Positions 50,905 through 61,391 are shown, counted from the stretch's first letter. The stretch: 64,000 nt of DNA from Leishmania infantum JPCM5 (GCF_000002875.2 NC_009409.2:802627-866626); one strand, 5' to 3'. Notes: generated by a model not told the origin, from the letters alone. Program-made: numbers and translations.

Positions 50905-52206
50905 GCCTACGGCTACATCAGTGGCGGTGCGCGTCCCTGTGAGTGCGTTGGTTTGTGCACGCATCGGAGGGTTGCATCAGCTTTAATGTGGCTAATGAAG
51001 TGGATGTGCGCCATCGCGAGTGCGTGTCTCCGGGGGTAGAAGAGGGTGGCTGCATGGGAGGCCGCCCTCCTCCTCTCTCTCTCTGACATGTGCGGAGCGC
51101 GAAGGTGCCCTTGTCCCTTGGTACAGTGGTGTGCGTTGTGCAAGGAAGGAGGTGGAGGCTACTGCGGCGGCGGTAGTCACTGAAGGAGAAGGAGCGCTTC
51201 TCCGCTCGTCCGTCGTTTTTCCTTGCCCTCCCCTCCGACGTGCGCGGCAGCTCACTCGCTGATGCGCACCCACGAGCGAGCCTGCCGAGTAACGCGTTGC
51301 TGTTGTTTATTAAATCTCTGGTGGTCATCGTTCTCGGATCCCCTAAGCCGAATTTCGACGCAAGAGCGAAATAAAGGCCGCCAAAGTTCGAACAGCCACC
51401 GCGAGGCTGAGAGGTGTAAGAGAGGAGGCACCCGCCAATCATTGAGCTTGAGGAGACTACACCCACTCGAAGACATGCATGCATGCACGGGTGCAACGAA
51501 GACAAGTGGTTTCGAATACGTATCTCTTTCCTGCAACGAGGGGTAGTCGACACGTGTGTGTGTACATGCAGCTGCTCTATGCGCGCAGAGGCAGCGCTCT
51601 CCCACGCGACATAGTCTCACGCATTAGGGGGAGGGGAGATTGCGCTTGTTTTTATGTTTCCATGCAAGCACACTCGCAAGGCTCTGAAAGGGGAGTGCCA
51701 TTCGGCTCCTTGTCTGCTCCACTTGCTGTCTGGCTGCGTCACCTATCCATAGTTAGGGGAAGGGAAAGGGGAGAAGACACTTCTTCGTGTCACGTCGACA
51801 AGCACGGTGGGCGGACCTCTTCTCCCATTGTACTTCAACCTACCGACGTCTACTGCGATCCACCTCCACTTCCTCTGCCGCACTTACTGCTCGTGGTGGT
51901 GTGGTCGTCTTCTCGCCCATGCCCACCGTCAAGCGGCGCTATACAATCGATATCGTGGTGAGTGGTCATCTCTCTCCCTCTCCCTACTCTCCTTGTCATT
52001 AGACTACAAGGTCTTTGTCTCCCCTTCTCTTTCAGATTCGGCGCATCAGCAACAACGAGCGCCTTCCTTTCCGCCACAACCGCCACAGGCGCCAGCCTAC
52101 GTAGTTACTGCGGTGCATAGACTTCAGGGTCGAGCTGCACTACGCGCACACAGGGCTGTATGCTGTTGTCTTTTGCTTGCGCGCAGCTGCGGACGGCCTT
52201 CTCTAC
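50905..52206. other. Spacer between Pumilio and adenylate kinase genes
   Basis: Untranslated DNA. A block at about 51250-51470 is unusually poor in T/C tracts and contains GTTTATTAAATCTCTGG and GAAATAAAGGCCGCC, unlike typical spacers here. The 3' part is CT-rich. No gene is recognised. Confidence 0.5.
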
Positions 52207-52911
52207 ATGCCGAGCAAGTTCCTGCGGCTGTTGTTCGTAGGTGCGCCGGGTGTGGGGAAGGGGACTTATTCCGGTCGCGCGGCCGTGTCGCTGGGCTGCC
52301 ACGCCGTCTCCAGCGGAGACCTTCTGCGGAAGGAGGTTGCTGAGGGCACGGCGATCGGCAAGCAGGTGAAGGAGCTGATTGAGAAGGGCGTCTTTGTTCC
52401 CGATGAGATCATCACAAAGATGGTGGCGCAGCACATAGCGTCGCTGTCGGCGGACAAGGAGCGACCAAACGGGTACATTTTGGACGGGTACCCGCGCAAC
52501 ATCTCGCAGGCAACAGCACTGTGGTCGTCAGGGGAGATCAAGATCGACCACGTCATCAACCTCACTCAACCGCGTAACGTGATCATCAAGAAGCTCTCGT
52601 CGCGCCGATCTTGCCCGGACTGCGGGTTTGTGTACAACCTGGCCTCTATCGACGAGGGAGGGATCAAGATGGACCCCCTCAAGCCCAAGCTGGATGGCGT
52701 GTGCGACAAGTGCGGCTGCACAAAACCTCTCATCACCCGAAAGGACGATGACATCGATGTCGTGACAACGCGCCAGGATGCGTACAGCGCCGTCGCAACG
52801 CCACTCCTGCGCTTTTACAAGGAGAAGGGTATCCTGCACGAGTTTCCGGTACTAGGCGGCACAAAACTATACTTGCCGAAGCTGCTCGAACTGATCTCGA
52901 CGTTGGATTAG
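52207..52911 (+). CDS. Adenylate kinase with zinc-binding LID
   Basis: The 234-residue product has a P-loop GAPGVGKGT (residues 12-20), the AMP-binding SSGDLLRKEV (35-44), and ILDGYPRNISQ (91-101), where most adenylate kinases have LDGFPR. The LID domain carries CPDCG (Cys136, Cys139) and CDKCG (Cys166, Cys169), a four-cysteine zinc site as in long-form bacterial and mitochondrial-type kinases. The enzyme interconverts 2 ADP with ATP plus AMP. Trypanosomatids have several isoforms in cytosol, mitochondrion, glycosome and flagellum. No clear targeting sequence is visible: the N-terminus MPSKFLRLLF leads straight into the P-loop, and the C-terminus (STLD) is not a PTS1. ATG 52207 is preferred to the upstream start because it leaves the standard distance to the P-loop. 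Confidence 0.92.
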   Translation: MPSKFLRLLFVGAPGVGKGTYSGRAAVSLGCHAVSSGDLLRKEVAEGTAIGKQVKELIEKGVFVPDEIITKMVAQHIASLSADKERPNGYILDGYPRNISQATALWSSGEIKIDHVINLTQPRNVIIKKLSSRRSCPDCGFVYNLASIDEGGIKMDPLKPKLDGVCDKCGCTKPLITRKDDDIDVVTTRQDAYSAVATPLLRFYKEKGILHEFPVLGGTKLYLPKLLELISTLD

Positions 52912-53778
52912 TGTGCTTGTCGCGATTCTCTCTTTCATCGCACGAGGTCTTCTCTCTCTCTCTCTCCGTCGTGTGTGCGTGTGTGTGCGGTTTCGTGCAG
53001 GCGCTTCGTTTCAAAATGCGAGCGCCGCTTCCGTTGTTCTTGGAATCTGCTCGTCTCTCCTCTCCGTCCTCATCGGCCTCTCTCCGGTGTTCTCTCCCTC
53101 CCTCCTCTACCCTGTTTCGACTCGAAGCTGGTGTTCGCCCTCATCTCAAGGACATCGCCACCCAGATGCGCAGATGAAAACAAACGTATCCATCAGGCAC
53201 AGCCGCAAGTAGACGGCCATGGAGATCGCAACTCTCCGAGCACTTTTTCAACCGCAGAAAGGAGCATCAAGGACCCGCGCGCCTCTCGTGCCTGCACCCC
53301 GCTTCGCGTCGTGTTCTCCCCTCGTGTGCGTGGGGCGCTCTTCTCTCGCTCTCTTGAGTGCTGCACCAGTACACAACACAGGCTTGACACAGTGCCTTCG
53401 CCAGAAGGCAGCAGTTACGAGGATGGAGGTGAAGTGTGAAGAGCTACCTCGAGCTCCGTTCTCCGCCCACACCGCGCAGGTTTCTACCGTTGTGCAGCTG
53501 GAGTGACTCGGGGACAGTCTCTCATACTCCTCTTCCTCCGTCCCTGTCGTGTTTTTTTTTACGTTCCACTTCCTTTGCCTCATCTCTCTCTCTGCCTCTT
53601 TGTGTCTCTCTCTGTGGCTGCTGGAATGTCTTTGTTTACCCCCTCCGGCGCTTCGTTGTTTGAACCCACACACACACTCGTTGTCAGCAGCAGTCGCGCG
53701 TGATCTCTCTCTCAATTTCCCGCCCACTTGAATCAGTGCTCCTCTTTCTCTCTTCGTCCTCTCTGCGCCGTTTCTGCC
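52912..53778. other. Spacer before small tail-anchored gene
   Basis: CT-rich untranslated DNA with T runs (53551-53560), (CT)n (52952-52968) and (CA)n (53668-53677) tracts. No gene is recognised. Confidence 0.55.
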
Positions 53779-54168
53779 ATGCCGCCGCGCCGAAAAAATG
53801 CCTCTCGCTCCAAGTCGCGGTCTGCTTCGCAGTCCTCAGGGAAGTCGTCTCCGCGTCCGTCTGGTCGTGCACCAGCCAAGAGCCCGTCGCTGCCACCGCC
53901 GGATCCGGTGGCTGTGCAGCGGCTGATCGACGAGGCCATTGCGCGCGCTCGGGAAAGGCGCGCATCCAATGATGCTGCGGCTCCGCCAACGAGTGTCAGC
54001 GCCTCCTCGCATCAACCTGTCTCGGCATGCTTTTCCAAGCGCCTCTTTTCTGCTAGCGCGTCGGAGAAGATGACGGACATGATCGGGGCTTTTCTAGTCA
54101 CCTGCATCACGGTGTACTTCACATGGGCCGGCTATGCCTTCTACCGTGAAATGACCATTAACCAGTAA
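53779..54168 (+). CDS. Small tail-anchored membrane protein, family member A (129 aa)
   Basis: The 129-residue product has a basic, Ser/Arg/Pro-rich N-terminus (MPPRRKNASRSKSRSASQSS), a helical stretch (AVQRLIDEAIARARERRAS) and one C-terminal membrane span at about residues 101-122 ending ITVYFTWAGYAFYRE (110-124). The span lies only seven residues from the C-terminus, so it is probably tail-anchored. The last 36 residues are clearly related to the C-terminus of the gene at 55550-55756 (ISVYFTVGGYLFYRE). The family is unknown to me. The N-terminal extension is unique to this copy and low in complexity. ATG 53779 is the first ATG after a long T/C tract that is followed by coding-like sequence. 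Confidence 0.7.
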   Translation: MPPRRKNASRSKSRSASQSSGKSSPRPSGRAPAKSPSLPPPDPVAVQRLIDEAIARARERRASNDAAAPPTSVSASSHQPVSACFSKRLFSASASEKMTDMIGAFLVTCITVYFTWAGYAFYREMTINQ

Positions 54169-55549
54169 TAGAGCTGATGGTCACCGTGTGTGTGGGGGGT
54201 GGGGATGTGGAGACAGGCACCGCTGCTTGGCCATCTGGCTAGAGGACGTCACGTGCCGTTGACGGAGGCGAGCGGGTAAGCCTCAGGCGAAGCAAAGGCA
54301 GGCGGACCTTCACCCCGCCAAAGTGAGGTCCCTCCGCCCTCTTTTCACCGCTTCTCTCTTCTCTTAGAGCACACCGCCTTCTTGTTTGGCCACTTTCCGC
54401 CGCGCCGCTTCCTTTCGTGGAGCCACGCACTGACACACACACAGTCCCGCAGGTACACAATAGATGCACCACCACTTTCTACCCGCCGATTTCTTTCGAG
54501 CTGTGCGGCTGCCCTTCCCCTCCCCGAGCACCTCATTCAGAAATGCGCGTTATAGACGAGTGTAAGAGTCGGCGTTGTTCTCTTTGGCGTGAGCTTGTCT
54601 GTATGCGCGCATCGGTATGAGGGTGCCTGAATTGAGCGCGTCCCACGAACACAAAGTCCAATGCGCGAGCAAACGCGCACACACACACAGGAGATGCGGA
54701 GAGCGGAAAATGCAAGGAAAGGAGCTGAAGCATGAGCACACCACGTTTTTCTCTCTCCTCCACGCACGTTGCCCTGCCCATGGTTTGTGCCGCTGTGCCG
54801 TGGCCAACCGTTACCTGCTTCTAGTGTTTCGGCTCCTTGACAGTGGTTGCTGCGTGTCCGCAGCTCTCGTCCTTGTCAAAGGTACGGCAGGCTCTCTCCG
54901 GACCGCGCCACGAACGAGCGAGGGTGACCAAGATGATGCCTCACATTGCTACTTGGCGCGCCTTGAAACCGTTTGCTGAGGCTGTGCACCATTCTCCGTT
55001 TCTATGCCACCCCTTCTGCACCCCCGCTTCTTCTCTCCTTTTCTTTGGATGTACGTTTCACCACCGTCTCCCTCCATGCGCCTCTTACCCTCACACGACC
55101 CCCGACCCGCGCCCACTCGCACTCACACCCGTGTTCGGGTTCTCCCATTTACCGATACATTCGACCTTGTGCATTACACGCACCAACACCTCCACGCAAC
55201 AATGAGTGATTACGAAAAACTGTGGCTTCACAAGTATCTTTACCGTCGCTGCCTACCTTCCTCCTTTCCTCTCTACTCTCTGCAATTGTTACAGTCATCT
55301 ACTTCACCTTCGCCGGGCCGCGCCTTTACCCGCTGGATTTGGGTGTTTTGCTGTTCTTACTGAGCGCTCCCCATCCCACACTCGCCGCCGCCCTCTCTCT
55401 GCCTGCTTGGCGATTCGTCTGTCCACTGCATTAGACGGGAAAGAGAGAGGATAGTACCGCCCTTGCGCACACGCGCGCTTTCGCTCAAGAAGTCGGACCA
55501 TTACCGCGGCACGCCATCTGTATCATAAGCCTCAAAGATAGCAGCAGCC
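54169..55549. other. Spacer between the two tail-anchored genes
   Basis: Mostly untranslated sequence with CT-rich tracts near 54340-54420 and 55020-55090. It contains the possible broken family member at 55202-55434, listed separately. Confidence 0.5.
55202..55434 (+). pseudogene. Possible frameshifted third member of the tail-anchored family
   Basis: ATG 55202 opens a 53-codon frame (MSDYEKLWLHKYLYRR...) after a T/C-rich leader. In the next phase, 55282-55317 encodes AIVTVIYFTFAG, which resembles ITVYFTWAG and ISVYFTVGG of the intact genes on either side, followed by more hydrophobic residues. A frame change near 55240-55275 would join a soluble N-terminus to this span. It could be a decayed gene, a sequencing error or coincidence: the match covers only about nine residues and the FYRE ending is missing. 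Confidence 0.3.
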
Positions 55550-55756
55550 ATGAAGGCGGCACAGGCCAAGGCAGTAGGCATGCCGAAAGACGGTTTCTGG
55601 ATCGAGAAGTGCGTCGGGAATGCAGCTGTTATCTACTCCAAGGACACTACCGACCGCTTGACTGACCTTGCTGGCGCACTGCTGGTTATGTGCATCTCTG
55701 TGTACTTCACCGTTGGCGGATACCTGTTCTACCGTGAAATCGTTCTGAGCGAGTAG
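55550..55756 (+). CDS. Small tail-anchored membrane protein, family member B (68 aa)
   Basis: This 68-residue product starts MKAAQAKAVGMPKDGFWIEK and has one membrane span at about residues 38-59, ending ISVYFTVGGYLFYRE (49-63) and five further residues. The C-terminal half aligns without gaps to the C-terminus of the 129-residue protein at 53779-54168: LTDLAGALLV against MTDMIGAFLV, then ISVYFT against ITVYFT. The N-terminal half is different, lacking the Ser/Arg-rich extension. Both genes are on the same strand 1.4 kb apart, so they are diverged tandem duplicates. The function is unknown; such short tail-anchored proteins often serve as small subunits of mitochondrial or ER membrane complexes. 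Confidence 0.75.
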   Translation: MKAAQAKAVGMPKDGFWIEKCVGNAAVIYSKDTTDRLTDLAGALLVMCISVYFTVGGYLFYREIVLSE

Positions 55757-57711
55757 CCGATAGAAGAGAGAGATTTTGTTTGAAAGGAATTGGACGAAGG
55801 CAGTGTGAGGGGGGGGGCGGGCGGGAGAAACACACCTGGAGGGCAATCACTAGCGGCGTATCGCACTCTGGTTGCTGCAGTCTTACGACGGAGTTGCACT
55901 GCCTCTGCTTCCACACCCCTTTTCCCATCTCCCTCTTTCCACTGCCAAAAGCGAGTAACGTTTCCGCCACATCCATTCCGCCGCCTCCCCTCCCCTCCCC
56001 CTCGGCACACACACACTCGCAAAAAAGTCCAAAGATCAATATTTGTGCGCGCGCTGCTCCCTCCTCATTCTCTGTTCGGTTTCCTTGTCTCTCTTCTTCT
56101 TTCCCGCTGTCTAAGCTCATTCCGTTTCTGTCCCTCTAACATGTGCCCGTGTGCCTGGCGGAGAGAGGGGAGGGGGCATGGCGTGACATGGCATGAGTTT
56201 TTCTTCTCATCTGCGCATAGCGATATGTTTCATGCCATGTCTTTCATCCCCCACTCGCTCCTGTCGACTGTTCCCTTCTTAACGTTTGCTGCGCACTGCC
56301 GCAGTCTAGGGATCCGCACCTCTGCCCTCTCTCTTCTCTGTCTCTTGAGCCATTGAGGTGATCCACTACCCCCTCACATCTTTGTGTTCGACTTTTTGCA
56401 TCCAGAGGTCTTTGTCCTTCGCCCACGACGTCTTCTACCTGATTCATCTCTGGGAAGGTGGTTGGAATGTCTGTGTATGCATGCGCGTGTCCGTTGCTCT
56501 CCCTGTTTAAGTGCGTCCATGTCTTGGCCACTCTGGTGTTTCCTCGGCGATACAGACGCAGTGATGTTTGCCCACAGCTGCGCATTCGTACAACGCCTCG
56601 TCCCCACTCCGCGTTGGTGGCAGGGCCGGAAGCTCCTCTGAGGAGGAGCAGGGGAGAGGAAACGTGGCGGTGCATTGTTAATTGGCGATGATTGTTGCCG
56701 CAAACACACACACACACACAAAACCGCCAAGCGATGTGTAGAAGCTGGGGGATTCGCGACCCTACGAAGATGCGTGAGATAACGGTGGCTCTTCTGAGAG
56801 AGGTGCAAAAGCAACTGAACCCGCAAAAGACAGCCTTCATGCGCTACACATCAGCTGATGAGTCTGGTGACTTCTTCCGCGCCCGTTTGCTCTGCGGTTT
56901 CTTTTCCGCCGCACACCCCACACACCACGTGCATAGCCGCTGCAGCGTAAACGAAGCCCGCAGGAGGCAGTGCATTCTCTCGGATGGCTTCGATCACACA
57001 CAACGCCGACGTGTGCGCGTGCATCGTAAAGCCCACGTGAGCTTGCGCAGATGCGCACCCTGAACGGCGGCGGACCCACGCATACATGTGTATATATGCA
57101 TATATCCTGCGGCACTATCACAGCCACACTTTACACCTCTCTCTCCTTCTCGCGGCTCCGCCTACTCTTTGCTCCCTTCAGAGACGGCAGCTGTGTTCCT
57201 GCTGCTGGCCATAGTTTTCGCTATCCCTCTCTCTGGCTTTCCCCATGCTGTGCACAGAAGCTCGGGGCGCACTCTGCTTGCGTTCGTCGCATTTTCTGTC
57301 GCGTTGTTTCTCGCTGCACACCCCACTTTCTCCACCGTGCCCTCCCACGAGGTGTGCTGGTGCGCCCTCGTTTTCATTCGTCTTCTCTTTCCTGTGATGT
57401 TTCCTTCGCTTGTACCGCGCGCTGACACACACGCCCACGCACACGCTCCTCACGCATGAATGGACGCACGCAGGCGTCACCGACGGTGTGCTACAGTGGT
57501 CTCTTTGTGAGCGCTGCTGCCTCATTTGGTCGCTCCCCGTCTTCTCGTCTGAATCGCCTGCCCTCTCAGCGGCACTACGAAAATTCTGCGCTTCTCAATT
57601 CGACCTGCGACCTCCCTCGGTGCCTCCACCAGCCCTGCTGCTTAAGAGTTCTTCTGCCGTAATGGCAACCTGCTCCACTCCGAGATCCGCCGTCGGCTAC
57701 GAAAAACGCTC
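55757..57711. other. 2 kb spacer before glutathionylspermidine synthetase gene
   Basis: Untranslated DNA with a G run (55809-55817), CT-rich tracts at 55915-56000 and 56075-56140, and (CA)n at 56704-56720. An ATG at 57662, out of phase with the downstream gene, is described under findings. No other gene is recognised. Confidence 0.55.
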
Positions 57712-59871
57712 ATGCTGTCTCTGCCACGCGACCACCACTACCACACGCACCACCGCGGCACTGAGTTGGTGCCCTTTGACCAGGTTATCGGCATCACCCC
57801 AGATGGCGTGCCCGTCATATCCAACGGGAACGAGTTCCATTTCACCAACCTCGAGTCCGTGACACCGTTCTATCAGGCGCTCTGCTCCTTCGACCGCAAG
57901 GCGCCGGTGACTGTGCCGTACAAGAAGCTTGGTGTCAAATGGCAGTGCGTTGAGTTTGCACGCCGCTACCTCGCGTCCCGCAAGGCTGTGTGGACGGCGT
58001 CCATGCCAATCGCCGCGGATATGTGGAGAGCGGAGACGCCGTTCGTGCGCGTGCAGGATGGCACACCGGTGGAGTTCACGCGGATCGCCAACAGATCACA
58101 CGGCCCGGCGCCGGCGATGTCGGACATCATTGTGTGGGGTCAGAGCGAGGAGACGCCGTTTGGCCACGTCGCGGTTGTGACGGAGGTGCTGCCGGAGGCG
58201 GTGCGAGTGGCGGAGCAGAACCAGGGCTTTGAGCGGTGGCCGCAGGGCATGCTGTACAGCCGGGAGATTCCAGTGCAGCGCAGCAGCGCAGGCACAGTAG
58301 AGTTCGTAGACGAGGACCCGGTGCTGGGGTGGGTGACGCTGCACTGCCCCTACTACGACTTTCGCGATGGCGACCTGGCCGACAAGTTCCTCATTGTCAC
58401 CGGACCGGGCTGCATCGTGCGCCAGCCCTTCCCCAAACACGTGGAGTTACCGTGGCTTCAACCAGAGGAGCGGTGCGACTTTTATCTGAAGCGTTCCCTT
58501 GCGATTGGCGGCAACGTCGGCGACGACGCGAGGGCGAAGGAGTGTGACGTGCCCAGCGCTTTTTACTTTCTCGACTACAACATCTGGTGCCGGCTCGGGC
58601 GAGCGGCTCACTCGCTGCACCGCATTGCCATGACTGCCACAGCCCAGGTCCTCGATGACGCAGACTCGGCGTATCTCTTGGAGCACTACTTTGGGCTACC
58701 CCCAGAGATTCATCCGCTGCTGCGTCGCTCGTGGGAGATGATGCCGCCAATGAGTGGCCGCTTTGACTTCGGCTATGACGGCAACAAGGTGGCAATGCTG
58801 GAGTACAACTGCGACTCCTCTGGCGCGCTGCTAGAGTGCTGCAACACCCAAGAGAAGATGGCCAACTACTACGGCGTGTCGCAGGGGATGTCGACCGGCT
58901 CCTTCTTGGGGGCCAAGTGCGTGTCACACTTTGCGCGCTTGATGTCGAACGAGAAGGTGTGCCCCAAGCACAAGCTGATTCACTTCATGATCGACGACGA
59001 CGACGAGGAGCGCTACACCGCCATGTGCATGATGAACTTTGCAGAGAAAGCCGGCTTCCGCACGAAGCTTTGCGTGAAGCTGATCGACTTCCGTTACCGC
59101 GACGGCGCTCCTGCCAACGCCGCTCCGCTCTCCGTGACATGCGACCACCCCATCATAGTTGACAGTGACGGCGACGAGGTTCTTCTGGTGTGGAAGACGT
59201 GGTCGTGGGACACGGTGTTGAGAGAATACCACCGCCAGTGCAGTGCAACAGACTCGGTCAGCAGTCCGACGCTCTCTGACATTCTCCTCAACAACAACAT
59301 TTGCGTCATCGAGCCGCTCTGGAAAGCTGTAACGGGGAGCAAGGCGCTTCTTCCCTTTATGCACGCTCTGGCTCCTGACCACGAGCACCTCCTCGCGGCG
59401 GACTTTGTACCCACAAAAGACATCATCTCCCACCACTACGTCTCCAAGCCCATCAACGGTCGAGCTGGGCAGAACATCATGATGTTTGACCCGGTGACTG
59501 ACGCGGCGGAGCTGAACGCGGCTCCTCAAGAGATGCTCAGTGAGAGCTCGTCGCAGCTCTTCTCCATCAAGCCGCCTGCCGCCTCCTGCTCTGCGCTACA
59601 GAGCCAGTCGATAGACCGCACCAATGAGTGCTCGACTGGCACGTTTTTCGACTCCGCCGTCGTCTATCAGAAGCGTTTTTTCTTGAAGAAATTTGAAGGC
59701 AAGTACTTCCCCATTTTCTGTGGATGGATGATCGACGACGAATTTGGTGGTGTCGTAGTCCGCGAAGACACATCAAAGATCACGAAGCTGGATAGCATCG
59801 TCATCCCCGCGCGCGTTGTGCGCGAGAACGTCTCGCTCGGTGGGGCGTACACTGACGAGGGTGAGACGTAG
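57712..59871 (+). CDS. GSPS: Bifunctional glutathionylspermidine synthetase/amidase
   Basis: The 719-residue product joins an N-terminal CHAP amidase domain (about 20-210) to a C-terminal ATP-grasp-like synthetase (about 225-719). The amidase triad is visible as Cys79 (KWQCVEFARR), His152 (PFGHVAVVTEV) and Glu168 (AEQNQG), with spacing almost identical to E. coli GspSA. The synthetase part has GYDGNKVAMLEYNCDSSGAL, DDDDEERYTAMC and SKPINGRAGQNIM, as in GspS and trypanothione synthetase. It ligates glutathione to spermidine (ATP-dependent) on the way to trypanothione. Length (about 719, as in Crithidia GspS) favours GspS over the shorter TryS of about 650. I recall the L. major orthologue being a pseudogene; this copy is intact. 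Confidence 0.9.
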   Translation: MLSLPRDHHYHTHHRGTELVPFDQVIGITPDGVPVISNGNEFHFTNLESVTPFYQALCSFDRKAPVTVPYKKLGVKWQCVEFARRYLASRKAVWTASMPIAADMWRAETPFVRVQDGTPVEFTRIANRSHGPAPAMSDIIVWGQSEETPFGHVAVVTEVLPEAVRVAEQNQGFERWPQGMLYSREIPVQRSSAGTVEFVDEDPVLGWVTLHCPYYDFRDGDLADKFLIVTGPGCIVRQPFPKHVELPWLQPEERCDFYLKRSLAIGGNVGDDARAKECDVPSAFYFLDYNIWCRLGRAAHSLHRIAMTATAQVLDDADSAYLLEHYFGLPPEIHPLLRRSWEMMPPMSGRFDFGYDGNKVAMLEYNCDSSGALLECCNTQEKMANYYGVSQGMSTGSFLGAKCVSHFARLMSNEKVCPKHKLIHFMIDDDDEERYTAMCMMNFAEKAGFRTKLCVKLIDFRYRDGAPANAAPLSVTCDHPIIVDSDGDEVLLVWKTWSWDTVLREYHRQCSATDSVSSPTLSDILLNNNICVIEPLWKAVTGSKALLPFMHALAPDHEHLLAADFVPTKDIISHHYVSKPINGRAGQNIMMFDPVTDAAELNAAPQEMLSESSSQLFSIKPPAASCSALQSQSIDRTNECSTGTFFDSAVVYQKRFFLKKFEGKYFPIFCGWMIDDEFGGVVVREDTSKITKLDSIVIPARVVRENVSLGGAYTDEGET

Positions 59872-60480
59872 CTCTCACCCTCGCTGTGCCTTTGATCACC
59901 GCTGAACGGCTGAGCGCCGCGCCCACTGTGGCGCACCAACACACGCGCATACATGAGCGCGCATGTCTTTCGCCGTTCATCTCTTGTGGCTCTTCCTCAT
60001 CAGCTGCAGCGGATGAAAAGAGACGAAGAGGTGGCTGACACACATACGCAAGCTGGTATGCTTTGAAAAATGCCTTTTATGTGACTACCGTGCGCAGTCC
60101 GATCCGTTCCCCATCTCCTTTCCGGAGTTTGAACGCCGTGTTGTCACAGGGAGCATCCATCCTCACACCGACATGCGTGCACGCAAATGTGCTGCACCGC
60201 ACTCTTCCCGAAGCCTACACCTCGCGTCTGTACAATGGCAGGCGCAGCGGCAGTGGGATGACGCGCCGCATTTCTCTTCGATGGCGCACGTGTAGTTGAG
60301 GTGCTTGCGTTACCTTGTGTGCGCGTTTGTTTGTTCGGATGGAGTCAGGGCGTGAAGGGGGAGGGGCAGAGAGACTGCGAGGGCGAGCGAGTGACACGTC
60401 CGTACACAAGAGGGCAGCGAACGACGGACTGCTCTTGTGCGCACGCCTTTCAAGATCCCATTTGCCTTTTCTTTTTTTCC

Positions 60481-61111
60481 CTCCCCCCTTTCCCCCTCAC
60501 TAACGGCGGAAGGGGGAGGGACCCACGCCTCCGTGCGCCATGCCGCAGGGCTCTGTGCACCCACTCCCTCTCCCCACTCGGTGCGTGGCGAAGCCGGGCA
60601 GCCCCTCCCCTCCCCTATTCCGGCCAATGCACAGCCCCTTCTCGTGGTGAGAGGGCCAAGCGCCTGCGACGTTGGGGAGTCGGAGAGACTCAGCGCCACT
60701 CACGTCGGCGGTCCGACGGTGGACGGCGTTGCACCGGAGCGACCTGCAGCACCGCACACGCGTGTGCCATCCATATGACGGGCAGAGTGTGCCGACGTGG
60801 CTGGGACGTATCCCACCCGGCCCTCGCTGCTTAGTGGTGCGGGGCGGCTCAGGCGCCCCACGAGGGATGTGCACCACGTGGCAACCAGCATGGCTGGGGC
60901 GGCTGCGAGGCGACCTGGGATGCGGGCGGGTGCGTTGCCTTTGAGGCGGGGGCCGTGCTGAGATGACCGGGCCGGCGCGTTGCTGTGGCGCGCGTGTCTA
61001 CGGCTGCTCCGCACCGCGCGATGCGAGGGGGAGGGGCCCTGTGGCAGACCCGGGGGGTGCAGTGTTGACCTCGCGTTGCACAGCAGCGAAACGGACACGC
61101 TGGCGAATCTC
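60481..61111 (+). mobile_element. SIDER2-like retroposon, sense copy beside gap
   Basis: This copy matches 48341-48971 without visible difference, and the match continues through 61112-61290, which equals the non-repeat 5' flank of the Pumilio gene (48972-49150). It stops exactly at the N gap. It may therefore be a misplaced sequence rather than a separate insertion. Confidence 0.6.
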
Positions 61112-61290
61112 CTTCTCCTTTTATACTTTCTCCCTTTTCCGTTCTCCGCGACATCGCCACCAGAGCGGCTATCGCCGGCACACGCGCACTTGCCACTGTG
61201 ACTTACACTCAGCCACACTCACAGTCATCCGACTTCACACCTTCCTCTCGGTTGCAGCGGCTAGTCATTCTGAATCCTGTTTCTCTGCCC
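61112..61290 (+). repeat. Duplicate of Pumilio 5' flank (48972-49150)
   Basis: These 179 bases (CTTCTCCTTTTATACTTTCT ... TTTCTCTGCCC) equal the sequence upstream of the Pumilio gene and are not part of the repeat as defined by the other copies. They end at the assembly gap. Confidence 0.8.
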
Positions 61291-61391
61291 NNNNNNNNNN
61301 NNNNNNNNNNNNNNNNNNNNNNNNNNNNNNNNNNNNNNNNNNNNNNNNNNNNNNNNNNNNNNNNNNNNNNNNNNNNNNNNNNNNNNNNNNN
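61291..61391. other. Assembly gap (101 N)
   Basis: A run of undetermined bases between two repeat copies, as expected where a repeat could not be resolved. Confidence 0.98.
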
